In this document: piece by piece, positions 1 through 5,746 of the stretch
How the letters are laid out: each line of letters begins with the position of its first letter
Position numbering within the stretch: position 1 is the stretch's first letter
Assembly (NCBI GenBank): GCA_018608735.1
Contig: JABAYZ010000155.1
Location: 1-6,290, forward strand
Reading direction: 5' to 3'
Source of the DNA: Flavobacteriaceae bacterium
GTDB taxonomy: Bacteria; Bacteroidota; Bacteroidia; Flavobacteriales; Flavobacteriaceae
DNA: 6,290 bases
Made by a program: the position numbers and the translations under genes
Notes under the pieces: generated by a model
The model's input: only the letters and a program-made list of their open reading frames with translations
What the model was told of the DNA's origin: nothing
Databases searched by the model: none

Positions 1-24
1 TAAAACAATACTTTTATAATTATC

Positions 25-52
25 AAAAAAGCAACCTTAGGGTTGCTTTTTT
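25..52 (-). terminator. Intrinsic terminator of xerD (possibly bidirectional)
   Basis: A perfect 12-bp hairpin: arm 25-36 (six A then GCAACC), loop 37-40 (TTAG), arm 41-52 (GGTTGC then six T). Both strands read GC-rich stem followed by a T run, so it can stop transcription both ways. Its right arm overlaps the xerD stop codon (51-53), so on the minus strand it forms right at the end of that gene. A convergent gene to the left of the window could share it; this cannot be seen here. Confidence 0.85.
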
Positions 53-947
53 AGGTTCTGGGGTGAAACTTAAGCATCACGTCTTTTAAGTGGCTTTTAT
101 CAACGTGCATATAAATTTCGGTGGTTGTAATGCTTTCATGGCCTAACATCATTTGAATAGCTCTCAAATCGGCTCCATTTTCAAGAAGATGTGTCGCAAA
201 CGAATGCCTAAACGTATGGGGAGATATTTTTTTTTGAATCCCTGCCTCAGCAGCCGCGTTTTTGACAATAGTAAAAATCATTGCTCGACTGAGTTGTTTT
301 CCACGCCGGTTCAAAAACAGCGTGTCAATAAAAGCGGGTGCAATCTTTATCTGTACACGAACATAGTTTTTATACAAATTAATATAGTTCTGAGTTTGGG
401 GGCCAATAGGAACAAAACGTTGTTTGTTGCCTTTCCCAGTCACCTTAATAAAGCCTTCTTCAAAAAATAAATCCGAAACTTTAAGCGCTGTAAGTTCACT
501 AACACGTAGTCCACAACTGTACAAAAGTTCTATGATGGCACGGTTACGCTCGCCCTGAGGTCGGCTCAAATCAATGGTGTCGACAATACTATCGATATCC
601 TTAACGGATAGGGTATCGGGTAATTTACGTCCTATTTTGGGTGCTTCAATGCGTTCTAAAGGATTGGAGCTACGGTAATTTTCAAAAATTAGATAATCAA
701 AAAAACTTCGCAAGCCAGAAATAAGCCGCGATTGGGTTCGTGGATTGATTTCTTTTGCCATCTCATAAATAAAATTTTGAATATCCTCAGTGGTGATTTC
801 TAGAGGACTCAATGTCATGGCGTTTGCTTCTAGATACTGCACTAATTTTTTAACATCAAAGGTATAGTTGTTCACGGTATGTACAGACATACCGCGCTCA
901 ATTTTTAGATATAATGCAAAATCTTTTAAGGCAGCATTCCATTTCAT
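51..947 (-). CDS. xerD: Site-specific tyrosine recombinase XerD
   Basis: Tyrosine recombinase that, in the Xer system, acts with XerC at the chromosomal dif site to resolve chromosome dimers at division. The N-terminal SAM-like DNA-binding domain covers about residues 1-90 and the catalytic domain about 105-290. With the ATG at 947 the protein has 298 residues, and the catalytic set falls at R148 (GLRVSEL), K172 (GKGNKQR), H244 and R247 (HTFRHSFATHLL), H270 (LGHES) and nucleophile Y279. This is the same length and numbering as I recall for E. coli XerD. That decides the start: an in-frame TTG one codon upstream (950-948) would add a residue and is less likely. All active-site residues are present, so the enzyme should be functional. 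XerC and XerD are close relatives; length and residue positions favour XerD. It is transcribed alone, with its terminator on the stop codon. A phage or element integrase is less likely because no such genes are nearby. Confidence 0.93.
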   Translation of the reverse strand: MKWNAALKDFALYLKIERGMSVHTVNNYTFDVKKLVQYLEANAMTLSPLEITTEDIQNFIYEMAKEINPRTQSRLISGLRSFFDYLIFENYRSSNPLERIEAPKIGRKLPDTLSVKDIDSIVDTIDLSRPQGERNRAIIELLYSCGLRVSELTALKVSDLFFEEGFIKVTGKGNKQRFVPIGPQTQNYINLYKNYVRVQIKIAPAFIDTLFLNRRGKQLSRAMIFTIVKNAAAEAGIQKKISPHTFRHSFATHLLENGADLRAIQMMLGHESITTTEIYMHVDKSHLKDVMLKFHPRT

Positions 948-997
948 CAAGTTGTTTTTTGCTTTTAGTTAAATATAATATTGTCAGGTCTCAAAAA

Positions 998-1005
998 CAA
1001 ATATA
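998..1005 (-). promoter_or_regulatory. Possible -7 box of xerD promoter
   Basis: On the minus strand this reads TATATTTG, an exact match to the Bacteroidota -7 form TAnnTTTG. It lies 50 bp upstream of the xerD ATG. No convincing TTTG -33 element is found 17-21 bp further upstream, so the assignment rests on one box only. The region from 948 to 1165 has no other credible content. Confidence 0.4.
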
Positions 1006-1165
1006 ACAAAGTGGTTTCATTAATGCTGAATTGCCTTAAAAAAATCAATTTTGAGTTTAATTTTATACTTAAACAAATTACAATAATACTTAGTGATAAA
1101 ATAAAAGCCTTAAACAAGACATATAGTTCATAAACTTGTTTTATAACAGGTTTATGAGTACCCAC

Positions 1166-1198
1166 AAAAAAAGGCCTCCTTTTCAGGAAGCCTTTTTT
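1166..1198 (-). terminator. Intrinsic terminator of the lipoprotein gene
   Basis: Hairpin 22 bp beyond the lipoprotein stop codon: arm 1167-1180 (A6-GGC-C-TCCT), loop 1181-1184 (TTTC), arm 1185-1198 (AGGA-A-GCC-T6), with one C/A mismatch in the stem. A-tracts on the left and T-tracts on the right give a T tail on either strand, so it can also block read-through from the left. It isolates the lipoprotein gene from xerD, which lies downstream on the same strand. Confidence 0.8.
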
Positions 1199-1220
1199 GT
1201 ATAAAAAATAATTGGAATTA

Positions 1221-2183
1221 TTAATTCGCTGAAAAGGTGTAGGTGATTAAATCTCCCGTTCCTTCTTCTACATCATCATCTTCAGTAAACACGGCAGTTG
1301 TTTCGGTCAACGTATCAATAGAAATCAAGGTCTCTTTTTCTACATCTACATAAAAAGCAGTTTGACTCGCATCGGACCATTCCCAAACGTCAGTTTCAGT
1401 TTTAACCCCTTGATTACTTCCATTCCAAGTGATTGTATAAGTCCCATAGGCAGAAATCGAAACCTTTATTTCAGTTGATCCAGTACAGCCATCAATAAAA
1501 GTATCCTCTTCATCATCGTCGTTCTGTATGAAGCAAGGGTCTAAATACCATTCATCTGAAGAATTCTCATTGAATTGAAATTTACTTTCAAAAACCCAAG
1601 TTCTAACTATTTTTGTATGGTTTGAATCTGCAGAAGCAGTAGTGCTTTCATCCATAGGCTCATCTTTGTCACACTCATATTCGCCATCAAGACCATTACA
1701 TATTTCATAGTCTTCATATCCCTCTGGAATATTCAGCACGATATTGAATGTAGCACTAAGTGTACCGTTAGTTTCCGTCACAACAATATCGGTCAAGGTT
1801 GCAACTGTTAATTCTTCACCTTCCATATCAACTTTTAAATCTACACTAGAAACTGTTCCATCGGCATCTTCATTGAGAACATAAGCTCCAGAAATTGATT
1901 CATTGACTCCACTTACTATAAAGCTCATAACGTAAACATCATCTGTAAATTCAATAAAATTGAACGCACACGAATTTGCCATAAGTCGTTGGGCTTCTGA
2001 TAGGTCCCATTTTCCATAAATAATTTTTTTAGCCTCTTCTGGACTTTTTTCAGCTACAGTTCCAGTCGCGTTTAATACAAACACCGTATTAGTTGGAACT
2101 TCTACAGTTGGGGGTGTAACGGGGTCATCACTACCACAGGCCACAACAAGGATAATACTGAATACATAAAGTAATTTTTTCAT
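1221..2183 (-). CDS. Secreted lipoprotein with two lipocalin-like halves
   Basis: 320 residues. The first 16 residues form a lipoprotein signal peptide: MKK, hydrophobic stretch, then a lipobox ending VVAC, with acylated C16. The mature protein begins C-G-S-D-D, which resembles the SDD-type signal that sends Flavobacterium lipoproteins to the outer face of the outer membrane; surface display is therefore likely but inferred. A proline/threonine linker (21-33) follows. Two segments, about 52-150 and 189-320, each begin with a charged stretch and a Trp (GKWDLSEA; RTWVFES) and continue as alternating beta-strand-like sequence. This pattern suits two lipocalin-like barrels, a fold common in flavobacterial lipoproteins, though the similarity between halves is weak. 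Cysteines 72, 162, 171, 217 and 233 could form disulfides. Acidic runs at 221-227 and 301-307 are notable. The gene is monocistronic with its own promoter and terminator. Ligand and function are unknown. Confidence 0.8.
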   Translation of the reverse strand: MKKLLYVFSIILVVACGSDDPVTPPTVEVPTNTVFVLNATGTVAEKSPEEAKKIIYGKWDLSEAQRLMANSCAFNFIEFTDDVYVMSFIVSGVNESISGAYVLNEDADGTVSSVDLKVDMEGEELTVATLTDIVVTETNGTLSATFNIVLNIPEGYEDYEICNGLDGEYECDKDEPMDESTTASADSNHTKIVRTWVFESKFQFNENSSDEWYLDPCFIQNDDDEEDTFIDGCTGSTEIKVSISAYGTYTITWNGSNQGVKTETDVWEWSDASQTAFYVDVEKETLISIDTLTETTAVFTEDDDVEEGTGDLITYTFSAN

Positions 2184-2208
2184 AATGCTATAAAGTTAAA
2201 TTGAATTG

Positions 2209-2238
2209 CAAATGTAAAGTAATTTTAATTAATAGAAA
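2209..2238 (-). promoter_or_regulatory. Probable promoter of the lipoprotein gene
   Basis: On the minus strand TACATTTG (2209-2216) matches the Bacteroidota -7 box TAnnTTTG. Eighteen bp upstream is TTTC (2235-2238), three of four matches to the -33 box TTTG. The -7 box ends 25 bp before the ATG at 2183, leaving a short A/T-rich leader. The -33 match is imperfect. Confidence 0.6.
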
Positions 2239-2278
2239 TAAATGTTATTGGTGGACAGTATTTAAGTAATACTACAAA

Positions 2279-2310
2279 AAACCCTAACACGCAAATGAAT
2301 GTTAGGGTTT
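2279..2310 (-). terminator. Terminator-like hairpin behind a tRNA-like remnant
   Basis: An 11-bp perfect stem: 2279-2289 (AAACCCTAACA) with 2300-2310 (TGTTAGGGTTT), loop of 10 nt. On the minus strand the stem runs into six T, the form of an intrinsic terminator. No gene ends directly before it on the minus strand. What does precede it is a short sequence echoing the tRNA-Ser 3' end, so it may be the terminator of a lost tRNA copy. It could also be a last barrier to transcription from the tRNA into the lipoprotein gene. Confidence 0.6.
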
Positions 2311-2336
2311 GCGGCGAGTATGAGGTTGCATATCCC
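2308..2336 (-). other. Possible decayed copy of the tRNA-Ser 3' end
   Basis: On the minus strand the stretch ending TACTCGCCGCAAA (2320-2308) matches the 3' end of the tRNA-Ser gene plus flank, TACTCTCCGCAAA (2487-2475), at 12 of 13 bases. An ungapped extension over the T-arm gives about 19 of 29 identities. As in the intact gene, a hairpin terminator follows directly. The rest of a tRNA cannot be recognised upstream (2337-2353), so at most a fragment remains. Chance similarity is possible, as the strong match is short. Confidence 0.35.
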
Positions 2337-2353
2337 AAAAGGAAATCCAATAC

Positions 2354-2402
2354 AAACATAAAATCCCAAACAAGGCTACGCATTGTTTGGGATTTTATGT
2401 TT
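2354..2402. repeat. Long perfect inverted repeat (20-bp hairpin)
   Basis: Arm 2354-2373 (AAACATAAAATCCCAAACAA) is the exact reverse complement of 2383-2402; the loop 2374-2382 is GGCTACGCA, in which GC/GC could pair further. It is the strongest secondary structure in the window. Because it is symmetric it would form in transcripts of either strand, but there is no clean T tail outside the stem, and no gene ends within about 40 bp. It lies between two terminator-like hairpins in the tRNA-Ser/lipoprotein interval. Role unknown: an extra transcription barrier, an RNA element or a dispersed repeat unit are all possible. Confidence 0.75.
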
Positions 2403-2445
2403 TCACATGCCAATGAAAGCAAGTTTTCAACACTTGTAAAAACAC

Positions 2446-2477
2446 AAAATCCGAAACTTTCGTTTCGGATTTTTTTT
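2446..2477 (-). terminator. Intrinsic terminator behind tRNA-Ser
   Basis: Stem 2446-2457 (AAAATCCGAAAC) with 2462-2473 (GTTTCGGATTTT), 12 bp, loop TTTC (2458-2461). On the minus strand the tRNA 3' end is 2479, so the hairpin begins within a few bases of it; the tail there is TTTTGTGTTTTT, a slightly interrupted T run. On the plus strand the tail is a cleaner T run (2470-2477), so it would also stop transcription towards the tRNA from the left. Confidence 0.8.
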
Positions 2478-2478
2478 G

Positions 2479-2563
2479 CGGAGAGTAAGGGATTCGAACC
2501 CCTGGAGGTGTGACCCTCAACAGTTTTCAAGACTGCCGCATTCGACCACTCTGCCAACTCTCC
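2479..2563 (-). tRNA. tRNA-Ser (anticodon UGA)
   Basis: 85 nt. The acceptor stem GGAGAGT (2563-2557) pairs with ACTCTCC (2486-2480), followed by discriminator G at 2479, the serine type. The anticodon loop CTTGAAA carries TGA at 2529-2527, closed by GCAGT/ACTGT. A long variable arm (GAGG...CCTC), the class II hallmark of tRNA-Ser, and a T-arm with loop TTCGAAT follow. The UGA anticodon reads UCA and, with wobble modification, other UCN codons. CCA is not encoded: G73 is followed by CAAA, so the tail must be added by the CCA enzyme. Promoter and terminator flank it directly, so it is transcribed as a single-gene unit. Confidence 0.97.
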
Positions 2564-2572
2564 AATGGGCTG

Positions 2573-2603
2573 CAAATATAAAAGGGTTTTTAGTTCTAGC
2601 AAA
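2573..2603 (-). promoter_or_regulatory. Promoter of tRNA-Ser
   Basis: On the minus strand: TTTG (2603-2600), a 19-bp spacer, then TATATTTG (2580-2573). Both boxes and the spacing match the Bacteroidota sigma-A consensus (TTTG-N19-TAnnTTTG) exactly. The -7 box ends 9 bp before the mature tRNA 5' end, so only a few leader bases would need trimming by RNase P. This is the clearest promoter in the window. Confidence 0.85.
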
Positions 2604-2694
2604 TACTTTTAGTAATTATTTTTTAAAAAAATAAGATAAGATATTTTTAAGCATTTATTAAGACCATTTTTTATCAAACCGTTATAAAATTATA

Positions 2695-2702
2695 TATTTT
2701 TG
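2695..2702 (+). promoter_or_regulatory. -7 box of the nitroreductase/kdnA operon
   Basis: TATTTTTG fits TAnnTTTG and lies 15 bp before the ATG at 2718. No clear TTTG -33 element is seen; the expected zone around 2667-2675 is only T-rich. The box includes the TTG (2700-2702) that could be taken as a start codon of the downstream gene, which argues that this TTG is promoter sequence and not coding. Confidence 0.45.
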
Positions 2703-2717
2703 AAAAAAATTACAATT

Positions 2718-3350
2718 ATGGATATTATAAAGGCGTTAGAATGGCGCTATGCAACCAAAAAATTTGATTCTGAGGCTATTATCCCAGAAAAAACAATAGA
2801 GCTGTTAAAAAATGCGTTCAATCTTACAGCGAGTTCTTATGGGCTTCAGCCCGTAAAAATGCTTATTGTCAGTAATAAATTAACTCTAAGCGAGTTAGTT
2901 CCTCTATCTAGCAATCAAAAACAAGTAGGGCAGGCGTCCCATTTGTGTGTCTTTTGTGTAGAAACAACTATTGATGAAGCGTATATAAGAGCATTTTTTG
3001 AACGTATCAAATCAATTAACAATACTCCAGACGACATTTTGGACTCTTTTAGATCGAGTGTTATTAGTAGTTTTAAAACAAAATCTGAGGACGACATTTT
3101 TAAATGGAGTGCAAAACAAGCCTATTTAGCGATGGGTAATATGCTGACGGTATGCGCGACTCAAGGCATTGATGCGTGTCCAATGGAAGGCTTTGCTCCT
3201 GAACTATACGACGCCTATTTTAAACTTAATGAACAAGGCTTACGCTCGGTATTGATCATGCCAATTGGGTATCGTGCCAAAGATGATATGTTTTCAGCAA
3301 TGAACAAAGTGCGTAAACCCTTAGCGGATTCGATTATAGAAATTAAATAA
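2718..3350 (+). CDS. NAD(P)H-dependent nitroreductase-family flavoprotein (NfsB-like)
   Basis: 210 residues, the usual single-domain length for the NfsB-like oxygen-insensitive nitroreductase family: FMN-containing homodimers in the cytoplasm that move two electrons from NAD(P)H to quinones, nitro compounds or similar acceptors. Family features in order: R10/K14/K15 in WRYATKKFD (FMN phosphate and ring), SSYGLQP at 39-45 (FMN binding), NQKQ at 67-70, PMEGF at 155-159 (contact with the flavin), and KVRKPL at 197-202 (second basic FMN-phosphate contact). The start is set at ATG 2718, where the family's typical MDIIKALEWRYATK begins; the upstream TTG at 2700 sits in the promoter -7 box. It is the first gene of an operon, with 7 bp between its stop and the kdnA-like gene. 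The natural substrate is not known; most relatives carry generic names. No link to Kdo chemistry is established. Confidence 0.87.
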   Translation: MDIIKALEWRYATKKFDSEAIIPEKTIELLKNAFNLTASSYGLQPVKMLIVSNKLTLSELVPLSSNQKQVGQASHLCVFCVETTIDEAYIRAFFERIKSINNTPDDILDSFRSSVISSFKTKSEDDIFKWSAKQAYLAMGNMLTVCATQGIDACPMEGFAPELYDAYFKLNEQGLRSVLIMPIGYRAKDDMFSAMNKVRKPLADSIIEIK

Positions 3351-3357
3351 GAAAAGC

Positions 3358-4554
3358 ATGCCTGGATTTGAATTGTTTGGCGATGCCGAACGTAAAGAAG
3401 TAAACGATGTCCTAGATAGTGGCGTTTTGATGCGTTATGGATTTGATGGCATGCGAAATGGCCATTGGAAAGCTAAGGAATTGGAACAGGCTATTCAATC
3501 CCGGTTCGATGTGAAGCACGCGCAACTTCTCTCGAGTGGAACTGCTGCAGTAAGTTTAGCATTAGCCGCTACGGGAATTGGTGCTGGAGACGAAGTCATT
3601 ATGCCATGTTTTACATTTGTAGCAAGTTTTGAGGCAATTCTTATGCTAGGAGCAATCCCTGTTGTTGTGGATATTGATGACACTCTTAGCTTGGATATTC
3701 ATGCTGTTCAGGCCGCCATTACACCAAAAACCAAGGCCATTATGTCTGTACATATGTGTGGGAGTATGGCCGATTTAGATGCTTTGAAACATATTTGTAA
3801 TACACACAAACTTTTTCTTATTGAAGATGCCTGTCAGGCTATAGGTGGGACCTATAAAGGAAAAGCATTGGGAACTATTGGAGACTTAGGTTGTTTTTCT
3901 TTTGATTTTGTTAAAACTGTAACTTGTGGAGAAGGTGGGGTGGTCATTACCAATAAAGAAAAATTTTATACCCGTTCAGACCAGTATAGCGATCATGGTC
4001 ATGACCATCATGGAACCGATAGAGGCGCAGAATCGCATCCTGCTTTGGGCTATAATTTTCGTATTTCGGAATTAAACGCTGCCGTAGGCGTTGCGCAATT
4101 CAAACGCTTAGATGAGTTTTTAGCGCTTCAAAAAAAGCATTATACAATTATCAGAAATGAGTTATCGACAATAGATGGGGTTACTTTTAGAACCGTTCCT
4201 GATGGAGGAGAAGAAAGTTATGCGTTTTTAAACTTCTTTTTAGACGATTTAGAAACCGCTCGAAAAGTCAGTCATGCATTTAAAGCTAATGGCATTGATG
4301 TGTGTTTTCATTACTATGACAATAATTGGCATTACATTCGCAAGTGGGAGCATCTTACCCAACAAAAATCTTTATACCCACTGAGTCTAGAAGTGAAGCA
4401 AGGGCTAGCTTATCTGAAAGATAAATCTTTCGAAAAGTCAGATCATTATATTGGACGAAATATGTCCTGTTTGATTAAATTATCTTGGACAGAAGAAGAG
4501 ACATTGCAAAGGGCCAAAACTATGGCGGCATTGATTCGCGAAGCTACCGTTTAA
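3358..4554 (+). CDS. kdnA: KdnA-like PLP aminotransferase (8-amino-3,8-dideoxy-Kdo synthesis)
   Basis: 398-residue fold-type I PLP enzyme of the DegT/DnrJ/EryC1/StrS sugar aminotransferase family, cytoplasmic. SSGTAA (59-64) binds the PLP phosphate, D157 of IEDACQAIGG contacts the pyridine nitrogen, and K186 in FDFVKTVTCGEGG is the Schiff-base lysine. Beyond these general marks, the start MPGFELFG, the VHMCGSMA motif (131-138), the His-rich SDHGHDHHG (211-219) with DRGAESHP (221-228), and NFRISELNAA (233-242) closely match, from memory, the Shewanella oneidensis enzyme KdnA. KdnA transfers an amino group from L-glutamate to 8-oxo-Kdo, giving Kdo8N, which replaces Kdo in the LPS inner core and contributes to polymyxin resistance there. 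Its partner KdnB, the alcohol dehydrogenase that makes 8-oxo-Kdo, is not in the window. It begins 7 bp after the flavoprotein gene (start ATG 3358) and should depend on that promoter. The stop codon overlaps that of the convergent ribB. Another sugar aminotransferase role is possible but less likely. Confidence 0.8.
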   Translation: MPGFELFGDAERKEVNDVLDSGVLMRYGFDGMRNGHWKAKELEQAIQSRFDVKHAQLLSSGTAAVSLALAATGIGAGDEVIMPCFTFVASFEAILMLGAIPVVVDIDDTLSLDIHAVQAAITPKTKAIMSVHMCGSMADLDALKHICNTHKLFLIEDACQAIGGTYKGKALGTIGDLGCFSFDFVKTVTCGEGGVVITNKEKFYTRSDQYSDHGHDHHGTDRGAESHPALGYNFRISELNAAVGVAQFKRLDEFLALQKKHYTIIRNELSTIDGVTFRTVPDGGEESYAFLNFFLDDLETARKVSHAFKANGIDVCFHYYDNNWHYIRKWEHLTQQKSLYPLSLEVKQGLAYLKDKSFEKSDHYIGRNMSCLIKLSWTEEETLQRAKTMAALIREATV

Positions 4555-5705
4555 TAGTTGATGTAGTCAACAATTTCCAAGCCGTAACCTATAATACCAA
4601 CACGTTTGGTTTGTTTACTGTTTGAAATTAGTCCCAGTTTATGAATATTAAGATCGTGTAGGATTTGTGCGCCTATCCCAAAATCTTTAGAGTCCATTTC
4701 TATACTAGGTGCCTTTACAACAGATCCTTTTTTTTGTGTATTTTTTACAATTTCTAAGCGCTTTAAAAGGTTCGAAGATTGACTTGTTTGGTTAATAAAG
4801 ATAATAGCACCTTTACCATGTTTGGTAATTAGCTGAAACATTTTGTCCAATTGCATATCCGCATCATTGGTCAATGTCCCTAAAATATCATTATTAATGA
4901 GTGTCGAATTGATTCGAGTTGGTACAGTTTCATTGGTACTCCATGTCCCTTTAGTTAAGGCAATATGAACCGCATCATTTGTCGTTTGTTGGTAAGCTCT
5001 CAACCTAAAATCTCCAAAACGTGTTTCGATTTGAAAATCTTGTTTTTTCTGAATCAAAGAATCATGCTCCATTCTATAGGCAACCAAATCTTCAATGGAG
5101 ATGATTTTTAAATCAAATTTCTCAGCCACCACTCTCAATTCGGGTAACCGTGCCATTGAGCCATCTTCATTCAAAATTTCAACCAAAATCCCTGCAGGTT
5201 CTAATCCTGCTAAACGGGCCAAATCTACAGCAGCCTCAGTATGACCTGTACGACGTAATACGCCTCCGTTTTTTGCTTTTAAAGGAAAAATATGCCCTGG
5301 GCGTCCTAAATCTTGAGGTTTAGTCGCAGAATCCACTAAAGATTTAATTGTTTTAGAGCGATCTGAAGTTGATATTCCTGTAGTACATCCGTTTCCAATC
5401 AAATCGACTGAGACAGTAAATTGAGTATTGTGAAGCACCGTATTGTTTTGAACCATCATATTAAGGTCTAGCTCATCACATCGTGTTTCGGTTAGGGGTG
5501 CACAAATTAGTCCTCGACCATGTGAGGCCATGAAATTAATCATTTCAGGAGTTACTTTTTCAGCTGCAGCAATAAAATCACCTTCATTTTCTCTATTTTC
5601 GTCGTCAACCACTACCACAACTTTACCTAATCGGATGTCATTAATCGCATCCTCAATACTGTTTAATTGAGCTTTAACTTGTGGTTTTTGTGTTATAATT
5701 GACAT
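4551..5705 (-). CDS. ribB: RibB (DHBP synthase) fused to a degenerate GTP cyclohydrolase II domain
   Basis: 384 residues. Residues about 14-213 are 3,4-dihydroxy-2-butanone-4-phosphate synthase, which makes the four-carbon unit of riboflavin from ribulose 5-phosphate. Its motifs are intact: DDENRENEGDF (34-44, metal-binding E36), SHGRGL (61-66), GISTSDR (110-116), GRPGHIFPL (134-142) and RRTGHTEAAVDLARLAGL (151-168, metal ligand H155). Residues about 226-384 align with GTP cyclohydrolase II: RFGDFRLRAY near 229 and DFGIGAQIL through KRVGIIGYGLEIV (341-379) are kept. The catalytic parts are lost: the zinc cysteines of HSECLTGD and RCDCG read INSTLINND and TNDAD (265-283), and the EGRGIGL loop reads TSQSSNL (307-313). 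This half has no cysteine, so RibA activity should be absent, as in RibBX proteins of Proteobacteria; a separate ribA is expected elsewhere. The 41-bp leader is too short for an FMN riboswitch. Upstream gene is co-directional, so co-transcription is possible. Confidence 0.93.
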   Translation of the reverse strand: MSIITQKPQVKAQLNSIEDAINDIRLGKVVVVVDDENRENEGDFIAAAEKVTPEMINFMASHGRGLICAPLTETRCDELDLNMMVQNNTVLHNTQFTVSVDLIGNGCTTGISTSDRSKTIKSLVDSATKPQDLGRPGHIFPLKAKNGGVLRRTGHTEAAVDLARLAGLEPAGILVEILNEDGSMARLPELRVVAEKFDLKIISIEDLVAYRMEHDSLIQKKQDFQIETRFGDFRLRAYQQTTNDAVHIALTKGTWSTNETVPTRINSTLINNDILGTLTNDADMQLDKMFQLITKHGKGAIIFINQTSQSSNLLKRLEIVKNTQKKGSVVKAPSIEMDSKDFGIGAQILHDLNIHKLGLISNSKQTKRVGIIGYGLEIVDYINY

Positions 5706-5746
5706 GTGATATTTTTTTTGTAAAGATATTATAAGTAATCGATTCG

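Noticed and set aside
153..470. 105-residue plus-strand reading frame
   Set aside because: It lies wholly inside xerD on the opposite strand, while the xerD frame has all its conserved residues.
51..950. XerD-like gene as the integrase of a mobile element ending at tRNA-Ser
   Set aside because: Its length and active-site positions match chromosomal XerD, and no excisionase, phage or conjugation genes are present between it and the tRNA.
965..1165. 66-residue hydrophobic reading frame on the minus strand between xerD and the lipoprotein gene
   Set aside because: It starts with a GTG at the edge of the lipoprotein terminator, has no ribosome site or promoter of its own, and spans the putative xerD promoter. 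Composition is that of A/T-rich non-coding DNA.
2225..2602. 125-residue minus-strand reading frame, and a 72-residue plus-strand one (2295-2513)
   Set aside because: Both run through the tRNA-Ser gene or its terminators. Peptides such as GELAEWSNAAVLKT and ESKGFEPLE are familiar false translations of tRNA genes.
2616..2634. Inverted repeat of A/T only (TTATTTTTT/AAAAAATAA type)
   Set aside because: It is made only of A and T in very A/T-rich DNA, with no GC stem, and is expected by chance.
2915..3683. Two minus-strand frames of 60 and 62 residues (2915-3097 and 3495-3683)
   Set aside because: They are antisense shadows of the flavoprotein and kdnA-like genes, with no independent signals.
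5706..5746. FMN riboswitch or clear promoter before ribB
   Set aside because: The 41-bp gap is far too short for an RFN element. A TATCTTTA at 5721-5728 on the minus strand lacks the final G of the -7 consensus and has no -33 partner.
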